A stretch of DNA of 64,000 bases. Origin: Pleurodeles waltl (taxonomy: Eukaryota > Chordata > Amphibia > Caudata > Salamandridae). The stretch is taken from contig NC_090438.1 in NCBI RefSeq assembly GCF_031143425.1, forward strand, positions 779,289,138-779,353,137. The letters are read 5' to 3'. Positions 46,144-54,330 of this stretch are shown here, piece by piece (within the stretch, counting starts at the first letter, position 1; each line of letters opens with the position of its first letter). A program made the translations under genes and the position numbers. The notes under the pieces are model-generated. The model was given only the letters and a program-made list of their open reading frames with translations, did no database searches and had not been told where the DNA came from.

Positions 46144-46694
46144 TCACGACATTGGGAAACTTTGACTTGTCTCACCGGTGTCACTTTCACCACCCCACTC
46201 TTCAGTGAAGGTGATGCAATGGAGTGCACAGTATCTAGCAATTTTGTCAGCATATGCATTGCCCAACAAAACATGATTATTTGATATCTGGTGTGCAGTG
46301 CATTTTACAACAGCTATTTTCTCAGGTAATTGTAATGCATTTAATGGTCTGTGTATTATATCACCGTTTTGAATAGGTGATCCTGAAGAAGTCATAAACT
46401 CCCTCTGGGACCATAACTGCCCAAAGTCATGTACCACACCAAATCCATGTTGGCTGTCTGTAAGGACTGTCAGTTTAAGCCGTTCAGAAATTCAGCACGC
46501 TCTTATAAGAGCAATCAATTCAGTTACTTGGACAGAAATGACTCCTTAAAGCCAGAAGCTTCAATCTATTCTGAGATGGGGCAAACCATGTACCCAGCTA
46601 TCAGGATTCATTCATTATCTCTTAAACAGGAGCAATCGAAAAACACAACTTGATAATTTTCCTCTAAAGAAGTATCCTGAATATCAGGTTTGGG
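46144..46694 (-). pseudogene. ERV RNase H, part left of Gypsy-2
   Basis: The frame next to Gypsy-2 (46694-46610) has a degraded FDCSC segment where RNase H begins. 46437-46144 has the C-terminal part: HDFGQLW, GSPIQNG and LGNAYADKIAR with the conserved Asp. The preceding residues lie beyond the Gypsy-2 insertion at 52749 onward, so the domain was split by that insertion. Confidence 0.8.
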
Positions 46695-46699
46695 TTTGG

Positions 46700-47594
46700 T
46701 GTCACGGTTTTCACTGGGCTTACCGTCGAAGTTGATGAGGGTTGGGGAACGACCCCGATTCCGGCAGGTTCTGCTCTGGCCGAGGTAGGGGCGACCGCTT
46801 CCGGTAGCCACGGTGCTGTTTGACAATAGCAACCCACTACAGTCCGTGCCCTCCAGAAGGAGTCCCAGAGGAAAAACCCCAAAAGGGTAAAAAACCTCCA
46901 ACAGGAACTCCCTGAAACAGAAGGAGGACACAAGGGCATTAGAACTGAAGATCCGAGGGTACAGGAAGACTGGAGACCAAGACAGGTCAGGAAACACTGG
47001 ATCCACAAGAGGAAACCAGCCGGAGCGTGACTACCACCAAAGGAGTGTTGCAACGCAATGAGCAAGCAGCTGAATTCCCCTTATATACCCCTAGACAGGA
47101 AGCAGGAAACAGGAAGTAGAAACACCACCATCTTGGATTGGGGAAAAGAGTATAGCATAAAATAAAGAACATGCGTCCAACAAAGAGAAACAATGCATGC
47201 TGGGAAGAGAGGAAGTGGGCAGTATGCTGGGAAAGGGAAAAGGCATGCATATAAACACCACCATGTGCAGTTATCCGGCTTTTGCCTGTGACTACTGGTA
47301 AGTGGTGAAGCAGAAAGTTACTTTAATGCCTGAATGTAAAGCGCACTAAATGTGGTATGTGCGGCAGGATCTAGACCCAACTCGGGGTCTTATCTCCTGC
47401 CGCGTCTGTCCCTGCGGCAGAAACAAAAGAAGGGGGCGCGGCGAGTGCCGCGACCCCTGGCCGGAATTGTGGCTTCTCCCGTGGCCTGTCCGCAAGCCGC
47501 GGCATCCCCCGCGGCCCGCATGCAGGCCGCGGTGTTCATCAAATGCCGCGCCGCGGCGGCATGAGCCTGCGCCCGCCGCCGCCGCGGCATGATA
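46700..47594 (-). repeat. Gypsy-2 3' LTR (895 bp)
   Basis: Direct-repeat partner of 51958-52743. It begins TGTCACGG and ends CATGATA (partner: CGTGACA). It has a GC-rich segment (about 47430-47594) with GCCGCGGC repeats, most of which is lacking in the other LTR, explaining the 109-bp length difference. A minus-strand TATATAA lies near 47080. Confidence 0.94.
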
Positions 47595-48879
47595 GTAGGT
47601 GCCCCCCCGAGGCCCCAGGTTTGTGAGGGAAGAGACGGAAAAAGCGACAGATCAAAAGAGGGGCATGAACTGAAGGGGCATCCTCCCAGGAACACTCACT
47701 CATAGGGTAGCCTTTCCAATGAATAAGATATTGGAGGCGTCCATGGAAAAACCGAGAGTCACAGATTTCCTGGACCTCGTACTCGGGCACATTCTCAACC
47801 AACAGAGGGGGAGGACAGGAGAATTGTCTGTGAAAAGGATCAGGAAGGTAAGGCTTAAGTTGAGAGACATGGAATACAGGGTGTATCTTCCAAGCCTGGG
47901 GCAGGCAAAGACGCACAGACACTGGGTTAATCTTTTTGAGAATCAGGAAGGGACCATAAAAACGGGGTTTGAATTTGTTCTGAGTAAGTCGGAGAGGTAG
48001 GAATCTAGAGGAGAGCCAAACTTTATCATGGACCTGATAGTGAGGAGCCGCACAACGTCTCTTATCAGCTATCCTTTTCATGCGAGACTTAGTGGCCACA
48101 AGGTTGGTATGGATAACACGTTGGACACCCCATAGCTGTCGAATATAGGAGGAGATAGCAGGAAGATTGGAAGTATCTTTCAGGGGAGTTGGAAAGGCCT
48201 TAGGATGGAAACCGTAGGAGCCATAGAAAAGGGAGACCTTCGAGGCGCTGTGTATGGAGTTGTTATAGGAGAATTCTGCAAGCGGTAAATAGGTAGCCCA
48301 ATTACTCTGCGTAGCATTGCAGAAGCTACGTAAATATTGTTCGAGGCCTTGATTGAGTCGTTCCGTCTGTCCGTTAGTTTGAGGATGTAACCCTGATGAT
48401 AAGGCCACTTCGATTCCCAAGGTCTTACAGAATTGTTTCCAGAATTGGGAGATATACTGAGGACCCCTATCCGATATAATGACCTGAGGTAATCCATGAA
48501 GTCGAAAGATTTCTTGTGTAAAGATTTGACCTAATTCCTTTGCCGTTGGTAACTTTCTTAAGGCCGTGAAGTGAGGCATCTTAGTGAAGGAGTCCACGGT
48601 TACCATTATTACGTGATTTCTTATTGAAGAGGGTAATGAGCACATGAAATCCGTGGAGATGGTGTGCCATGGACCTGGGGGAACTGGTAGTGGGCGAAGT
48701 AATCCTACTGGTTTAGTACGAGGTGTCTTGGCTTGAGCACATATAGGACAGGATGATACACATTCTTCAGTATCTGTCTTGAGAGTTGGCCACCAGAAGG
48801 AGTGAAGCAGCAGTTCTTGAGTAGCTTTCATTCCTCGATGACCTGCGATGGGGGAATCATGGCACATACGTAAGGCCAC
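47539..48879 (-). CDS. Gypsy-2 integrase with chromodomain
   Basis: The frame codes for 446 residues. A zinc-binding HHCC domain is present: CHDSPIAGH near residue 6, CVSSCPIC at 40-47. The core triad is Asp77 (STDFMC), Asp137 (SDRGPQ) and Glu173 (NGQTERLN), with 35 residues between the last two. GPFLIL and IHPVFHVSQL follow, and a chromodomain (YLIHWKGYPMSECSWE, about residues 385-415) closes the protein. It overlaps the pol frame by 52 bases in another phase, so one indel separates them. The stop lies inside the LTR, as in Gypsy-1. The chromodomain probably guides insertion to modified chromatin. Confidence 0.93.
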   Translation of the reverse strand: MALRMCHDSPIAGHRGMKATQELLLHSFWWPTLKTDTEECVSSCPICAQAKTPRTKPVGLLRPLPVPPGPWHTISTDFMCSLPSSIRNHVIMVTVDSFTKMPHFTALRKLPTAKELGQIFTQEIFRLHGLPQVIISDRGPQYISQFWKQFCKTLGIEVALSSGLHPQTNGQTERLNQGLEQYLRSFCNATQSNWATYLPLAEFSYNNSIHSASKVSLFYGSYGFHPKAFPTPLKDTSNLPAISSYIRQLWGVQRVIHTNLVATKSRMKRIADKRRCAAPHYQVHDKVWLSSRFLPLRLTQNKFKPRFYGPFLILKKINPVSVRLCLPQAWKIHPVFHVSQLKPYLPDPFHRQFSCPPPLLVENVPEYEVQEICDSRFFHGRLQYLIHWKGYPMSECSWEDAPSVHAPLLICRFFRLFPHKPGASGGHLLSCRGGGGRRLMPPRRGI

Positions 48880-51092
48880 GTCTGTACTAGTTTAGTGGGT
48901 AAGAACAGGGCCTTATCATGATAATAATGCCCTTGATCTATATGAAGTTGCGGACGCAACTTATTCAGCTCTGTGTCTTCTAGACGGGCATATTCGGACC
49001 TGACTTGGTCCAAAAAAGTCTGTACTAAACCAACGATCTTGTTATTGTCAAATAGGTTCTGAACAGGAGAATCGCTGCACTCAGGGTAACGTCGGGACGA
49101 GGCATCCGCCAGGATGTTCTGAGAACCAGGGATGTATGTGATATAAAAGTCATATTGGCTGAAAAAAAAAGCCCATCGAGCCTGCCGGCTATTCTGACAC
49201 TGAAAGTTTCTTAAGCACTGCAGATTTCTGTGGTCTGTCCAGGCTTCAAAGGGTTCTTTCGAGCCCATCAGAAAGTGTCTCCATTCTGTGCATGTGGTCT
49301 TTAAGGCGAGTAATTCACGTTTGAGCACAGAATAGTTCCGTTCCGAGTCAGATAAAATGTGGGAAAGGTAGAATACCGGGTGCTCTAAATCATCATCGTC
49401 TTGTCTTTGCAGTAAGGCAGCCCCAATGGCTCTTTCGGATGCGTCTGCGACAACAATGAATTGTTTGCTGGTGTCTGGGTGTCGTAGAATGGGGGCTTGA
49501 ATAAAGGCTTTCTTTAAGTCTTGAAAGGCTGACTCTGCGTCTTGTGTCCAACAAAAGCCCTTCTTTAGATGGTCTTTTTTAAGGGTTTGAGTAATACAGC
49601 TGGTTCTCTGGGCAAAGTCTGCTATAAATTGTCGATAGAAATTGGCTAATCTAAAAAAACACTGAGTCTCCTTGATGGAAGAAGGAGATGGCCAATTCAA
49701 TATAGCTTGCACCTTGTCTGAATCCATAGCGACTCCAGTTTGGTTAATGCAATACCCCAGGTATTTTACTTCCGTTTGATCAAACTCACACTTTTCAGGT
49801 TTGCAGAATAAATGGTGTTGTCGGAGTCTCTCTAGAACTTGGCGAACATGCTTAGAGTGTTCCTCTGGGTGAACAGAAAAGATTAAAATGTCGTCGAGAT
49901 AAACCACTACTGTTTGTTGCAAAAGATCGGAAAAGATAGAATTCATGAACCTTTGAAAAATGGAAGGGGCATTGGTGAGTCCGAATGGCATTACTCGATA
50001 TTCGTAGTGACCAAAAGGTGTTCTAAAAGCGGTCTTCCACTCATCACCTTCTTTAATTCTTAAAAGATGGTAGGCTCCTCTGAGATCCAGCTTGGTGAAT
50101 CTCTTTGCCCCTCTGACTGCTTCTAGGATGTTCTTAATGAGGGGTAACGGGTACCGATCCTTAATAGTGATCTTGTTTAATCCTCTGAAATCAATACAGG
50201 GACGCAAATCTTTAGTCTTCTTAGGCACAAAGAAGAGAGGAGCCCCTGCAGGTGAAGAGGAGGGAGCAATCAACCTGCTCTGTAGGTTCTCATCAAGATA
50301 TTCTTTAAGAATCTGCTTCTCAGGTTCTGTGAGAGAGTACATTCGCCCGAAAGGAACCACTGTATCTGGTTCTAAAGGAATGGCGCAATCGTATTCTCTA
50401 TGGGGTGGCAGTTCAGGTCTTTCTGGCTTCTGGAATACGTCAGCATATTCCTGATAATGCCTCGGAACTCCCTGTAGGACGTTAATAGAGCATCCCACCT
50501 TAGGGGGTGCTACTAAGAGACCTTTTGGGGACCAATAATCCCCTGCTAGGTAGCAGTGGTGCTGGCAAAAGTGAGAGGATAAAGAAATAGTTCTTGTTTC
50601 CCAGTTGATGTAAGGGTTGTGCCATGTGAGCCATGGAATTCCCAGGATCATGACGTGGTGTGGTGATGAAATTAAATCAAACGAAAGGTTATCTTGGTGT
50701 TTCCCAAACTGTAGACAGAAAGTAGGGGTGGTATATTGTATGGGTCCTGAGGCCAAGAGTGATCCATCCACCGTGTGTACTTGTTCTGGTACTTCCTTAG
50801 GTAGTTGTGCTATCTGTCGTTCTTTGGCCCATGCTTCATCTAAATTGATGCCACTGGCTCCACAGTCCAATAAAGCCAGGGTTTTTTCTTTCCGGCCATC
50901 CGTTAAGTGAAGGATAACTGGTAAAAGAAAAAGAGCAGTTCCTTCCTCCCTGGAAGAACAAATGGAAGGTATTTCACTATATCCCATCCTCACCCTTCTC
51001 ACTGAGGACAGGAGTTGGCGTTTCCCAAAGGCTTGGTTGGACGAATGGGGCAGGTGCGAATTAGGTGACCAGCTGCACCACAATATAGACAA
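48828..51092 (-). CDS. Gypsy-2 protease, reverse transcriptase and RNase H
   Basis: A single 754-codon frame. The protease has LLDCGASG (Asp75), a Cys replacing the usual Ser/Thr after the catalytic Asp, and ILGIPWL later. RT has LRPCIDFRGLN, KLDLRGAYHL, MPFGLTNAPSIFQ and the catalytic YLDD at about residue 399 (GAC GAC at 49895-49890). RNase H shows DASERAIGA, LKRELLAL and WTDHRNL, with ADASSR at its end. No stop interrupts it. It starts in the -1 phase relative to gag and overlaps the gag end. The integrase follows in another frame. Confidence 0.95.
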   Translation of the reverse strand: MSILWCSWSPNSHLPHSSNQAFGKRQLLSSVRRVRMGYSEIPSICSSREEGTALFLLPVILHLTDGRKEKTLALLDCGASGINLDEAWAKERQIAQLPKEVPEQVHTVDGSLLASGPIQYTTPTFCLQFGKHQDNLSFDLISSPHHVMILGIPWLTWHNPYINWETRTISLSSHFCQHHCYLAGDYWSPKGLLVAPPKVGCSINVLQGVPRHYQEYADVFQKPERPELPPHREYDCAIPLEPDTVVPFGRMYSLTEPEKQILKEYLDENLQSRLIAPSSSPAGAPLFFVPKKTKDLRPCIDFRGLNKITIKDRYPLPLIKNILEAVRGAKRFTKLDLRGAYHLLRIKEGDEWKTAFRTPFGHYEYRVMPFGLTNAPSIFQRFMNSIFSDLLQQTVVVYLDDILIFSVHPEEHSKHVRQVLERLRQHHLFCKPEKCEFDQTEVKYLGYCINQTGVAMDSDKVQAILNWPSPSSIKETQCFFRLANFYRQFIADFAQRTSCITQTLKKDHLKKGFCWTQDAESAFQDLKKAFIQAPILRHPDTSKQFIVVADASERAIGAALLQRQDDDDLEHPVFYLSHILSDSERNYSVLKRELLALKTTCTEWRHFLMGSKEPFEAWTDHRNLQCLRNFQCQNSRQARWAFFFSQYDFYITYIPGSQNILADASSRRYPECSDSPVQNLFDNNKIVGLVQTFLDQVRSEYARLEDTELNKLRPQLHIDQGHYYHDKALFLPTKLVQTWPYVCAMIPPSQVIEE

Positions 51093-51957
51093 AGTCCCTT
51101 CCTTCGTCTGTGTTCTCTTTCACTAGCTGGTAAAGGTCCTCGAGCCGAATCAATTTCCATTGGTTCTTCCTCAGTAGCCCCCTTAGGTTCAGGACGGACT
51201 TCCTCGGTACGATGAGAGAAAGTGCGAGACGTCACTGAGTGTGATGGCAAACGACTCTTCTTTTTCTCCATTCTTCGTTCATTCAACCGATATTCTATCG
51301 TCAGAGTCTGATCCATCAATCCTTTAAGGTTCTCTATTCTAGCAGAGTGTACCAGTTCGTCCTTAATGTCCTCTCGGAGACCTCTGCGGAACAGTGTCAC
51401 CAAGGTACGTTCCACCCAGGATGTTTCTGCTGCTAATTGTCTGAAACGGGTGATGTATTGTAATACATCTTGATTCCCTTGTTGGATATCGCAAAGAGCT
51501 TCTACTGCTGAAGCCTCGAGTCCAGGGCGCTCAAACATCTGTTTAAAGGTAGTGACAAAGGTGGAAAAATTAGACAGGCAGGGATCATTTCTTGTCACTA
51601 AAGGAGTGGCCCAAGCCAAGGCTGGCCCCGATAAGGCGCTAATCAAATACCCCACCTTGGTCTTGTCTTGCACAAATTGCGAGGGGCGAAAGGCAAAATA
51701 AACCGTCAAGGCATCCAGGAATTCTCTCAATTTGTTAGGATCCCCGGAGAAACGAGGTGTAGTGGCCGATACTGAGGGGACATCAGTGGTCCTGGATGCA
51801 AAGGCTTGTCGATAGACGGTATTTTCAGTACGTAGCTGTTGGAGTTCTTGAGCCTGTTGTTGTATCGTCATGAGCAGGGTCTGGCTGGTGGGTTCCGTAT
51901 TTGCCACTGGATTATCAATGGTTCCGGACTGCAACTGGATTTTTGGGCGTTGCAATC
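50999..51957 (-). CDS. Gypsy-2 gag with CCHC knuckle
   Basis: The gag frame is open from the LTR edge to TGA at 51001-50999 and even extends upstream through the LTR. No ATG near the LTR was clearly preferred; an in-frame Met (about 51872) is a candidate start. Content: a coiled-coil-like QQQAQELQQLRTEN, capsid-like PRFSGDPNKLREFL, and CLYCGAAGHLIRTC (CX2CX4HX4C) near the end. Gag would assemble particles and bind RNA. The pol frame is reached by -1 shift at GGGAAAC (51026-51020). Confidence 0.9.
51020..51026 (-). promoter_or_regulatory. -1 ribosomal frameshift heptamer GGGAAAC in Gypsy-2
   Basis: In the gag phase the bases read G GGA AAC, which is X XXY YYZ. Slipping back one base gives GGG AAA C and enters pol. 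Eleven bases later TCCTCA can pair with TGAGGA across a 10-base loop. PEG10, a domesticated sushi-type Gag-Pol, uses the same heptamer. Confidence 0.85.
51947..51955 (-). promoter_or_regulatory. Gypsy-2 putative self-priming primer-binding site
   Basis: Two bases inside the 5' LTR edge, the minus strand reads TTGCAACGC. Its complement GCGTTGCAA lies in the LTR at 52314-52306 (minus), 31 bases after the start of TATATAA (52345-52339). There is no TGG at the LTR edge for a tRNA. Confidence 0.72.
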
Positions 51958-52743
51958 TGTCACGGTTTTCACTGGGCTTACCATCGAAGTTGATGAGGGT
52001 TCGGGAACGACCCCGATTCCGGCAGGTTCTGCTCTGGCCGAGGTAGGGGCTACCCCTTCCGGTAGCCACGGTGCTGTTTGACAATAGCAACCCACTACAG
52101 TCCGTGCCCTCCAGAAGGGGTCCCAGAGGAAAAACCCCAAAAGGGTAAAAAACCTCCAACAGGAACTCCCTGAAACAGAAGGAGGACACAAGGGCGTTAG
52201 AACTGAAGATCCGAGGGTACAGGAAGACTGGAGACGAAGACAGGTCAGGAAACACTGGATCCACAAGAGGAAACCAGCCGGAGCGTGACTACCACCAAAA
52301 GAGTGTTGCAACGCAATGAGCAAGCAGCTGAATTCCCCTTATATACCCCTAGGCAGGAAGTAGGAAACAGGAAGTAGAAACACCACCATCTTGGATTGGG
52401 GAAAAGAGTATAGCATAGAATAAAGAACATGCATCCAACAAAGAGAAACAATGCATGCTGGGAAGAGAGGAAGTGGGCAGCATGCTGGGAAAGGGAAAAG
52501 GCATGCATATAAACACCACCATGTGCAGTTATCCGGCTTTTGCCTGTGACTACTGGTAAGTGGTGAAGCAGAAAGTTACTTTAATGCCTGAATGTAAAGC
52601 GCACTAAATGCGCTATGTGCGGCAGGATCTAGACCCAACTCGGGGTCTTATCTCCTGCCGCGTCTGCCCCTGCGGCAGAAACAAAAGAAGAGGGCGCGGC
52701 CCGCATGCAGGCCGCAGTGTTCATCAAATGCCGCGGCGTGACA
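51958..52743 (-). repeat. Gypsy-2 5' LTR (786 bp)
   Basis: Begins TGTCACGG and ends CGTGACA, followed by the TTTGG duplication. The promoter candidate is TATATAA at 52345-52339 (minus). The GC-rich segment is shorter than in the 3' LTR. Confidence 0.95.
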
Positions 52744-53640
52744 TTTGGAGCATAATTCATTGACATCAAGGCAGTCATGTTCCACTTCATTTACATCATT
52801 AAGATCATTAACATTAACAGGTAGCAGTGTAGCTGGGTTCAAAGCTGAACACCTCTTAATAGAAACGTTGGGAGAGCCAAGAATTAATAACTTATAACAG
52901 GTACGATGGGCATTGGTCAGATATTGGATGTGGGTTTGGGTCAAAAGGAGCTCAACTGGATGGGGGCCATAATCAGTTAAAGTGTGGCCCATAACAATGC
53001 CTTTGTATTGAATAAGACGTACACCAATGGCAGCCACATTTTTTAAGCATTTGGGCGAAGCTGTAGTGACAGGATCCAAAGCGGCAGAAAAATATGCCAC
53101 AGGTCTGTTCATTCCTCTGTGCAACTGTGTTAAAACAGAAAGAGCACAACCATCACGTTCATGACAAAACAGTGAAAAGCACTTCGTGTAATCGGGCATC
53201 TTGGGCTCTACACAAACTCTCTCTCAACTCAGTGAATTTTTTCATGCATTCTTCATCAAACGGAACTGGGTCAATTAGGTCTTTGTGAGTAATTTTCTGC
53301 AGATGTTTGGAAATTACTGAAAAGTTTGAAATTCATTGGCGACAGTAGCCCACCAAAGCTCACCATAGGCAGACACATTCTAACATCTCTTTGTGTGACT
53401 GGGGGATTCATCTGCATAATGGTCGCAACTTTCTCCTGGGACACATTCCTTGCACCTTTCTCATTCTGGTGACCCAAGTACTTTACCTCAATACTGCAGT
53501 TTTGCAGGGGAGACTTTATATCCATTTTATTCCAAATGATTTAACAATGCCATGGTATTCTGTCTGCAAGCTTCAAGTGTGTTGGTTGCAGTCTTCAAGT
53601 CATCAATGTACTGGACCAAAGCAGACCAAAACGGCAATTT
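52744..53640 (-). pseudogene. ERV reverse transcriptase, palm/thumb to RNase H linker
   Basis: In minus order: the RT catalytic box YIDD at 53610-53599, a thumb segment with VKYLGHQ and NPPVTQRDVRM (53525-53350), a decayed connection, then the linker with FSLFCHERDG and RPVAYFSA (53199 onward) up to the Gypsy-2 insertion. Frames change at least twice. These segments match class I retroviral RT order. Confidence 0.82.
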
Positions 53641-53649
53641 CAAAGACTC

Positions 53650-54178
53650 TAGGGGCCATTTTTATGAAGGACCTAGTGCCGCCTTGACCCACATTAGTTT
53701 CATTTTTTTTACGCTAATGTGGCTTTAGGTAGGCAAAAACACCACACCATATTTACAAAGTGGCGCAGTGCATGCATTGCGCCACTTTGTAAAACCTTGC
53801 GCCACATTATACCTGCCCTAGGCATAATATATGCAAGGGTGCATTAGAAGGCCCAGAAAAATGGTGTAGTGGAATCTCTGAGATTTCACTGCATCATTTT
53901 TTGCATCATCTTTAACACCTGCCCAAAGCTGGCATTAAAATGAGGCTCCCATTGTTTTCAATTGGCTCTTCTTTCACTTTGCAGTATTAGCATCAACATA
54001 TTTGGTGCTAATCCTGCAAAGTACCAAACTAGCATCAAAATTTCTAACGCTAGTTCCCTAACGTGTGCCTTGGTGCGCCGTATCATAAATACGGCGCACA
54101 CATGGTGTCTTTAGGGGGGGCGCAGAAAAAGTGGCACATCAGCTCTTATGCACCACATTTTCATAAATATGGGCCTAA
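53650..54178. mobile_element. 523-bp MITE with GGGGCCAT ends in ERV RT
   Basis: The insert 53653-54175 begins GGGCCATTTTTATGA and ends TCATAAATATGGGCC, a good inverted repeat. TAG precedes (53650-53652) and TAA follows (54176-54178), a 3-bp duplication with one change. Inside are a 40-bp near-perfect palindrome (53753-53792) and a second one (about 54075-54101, GTGCGCCGTAT...ATACGGCGCAC). The ends resemble those of the giant Harbinger, so it is probably a Harbinger-type MITE. Confidence 0.82.
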
Positions 54179-54330
54179 CTTCTTTTTAAGAATCTGATTA
54201 AAAATGGATGGTGATTCTGAAAGCTTCTATGGAGTACAGCACCATGAGAAGACACTGTTGCCGGATTTAAATGAGAAAAGGCTATCCTTATGCAATGGCA
54301 TGGAAAAAAGGCTTGGGACAAATCAATGAC
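54179..54330 (-). pseudogene. ERV RT fragment between MITE and solo LTR
   Basis: A short minus-strand segment belongs to RT (fingers/palm, with the first catalytic Asp region close to 54320). It is bounded on both sides by later insertions. Its continuation lies beyond 57006. Confidence 0.7.

Larger units (their letters stand above)
46695..52748 (-). mobile_element. Gypsy-2: complete Ty3/Gypsy chromodomain retrotransposon
   Basis: LTRs lie at 46700-47594 and 51958-52743, with the 5-bp duplication TTTGG at 46695-46699 and 52744-52748. The element is on the minus strand and is inserted in the RNase H region of the retrovirus, whose coding sequence resumes on both sides. Gag is open throughout. 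Protease, RT and RNase H form one 754-codon frame. Integrase follows after a single frame change. It is better preserved than Gypsy-1, so probably younger. Confidence 0.96.

Noticed and set aside
48828..51092. A host gene encoding the 754-residue protein
   Set aside because: Protease, RT and RNase H motifs, LTRs and the TTTGG duplication show it is Gypsy-2 pol.
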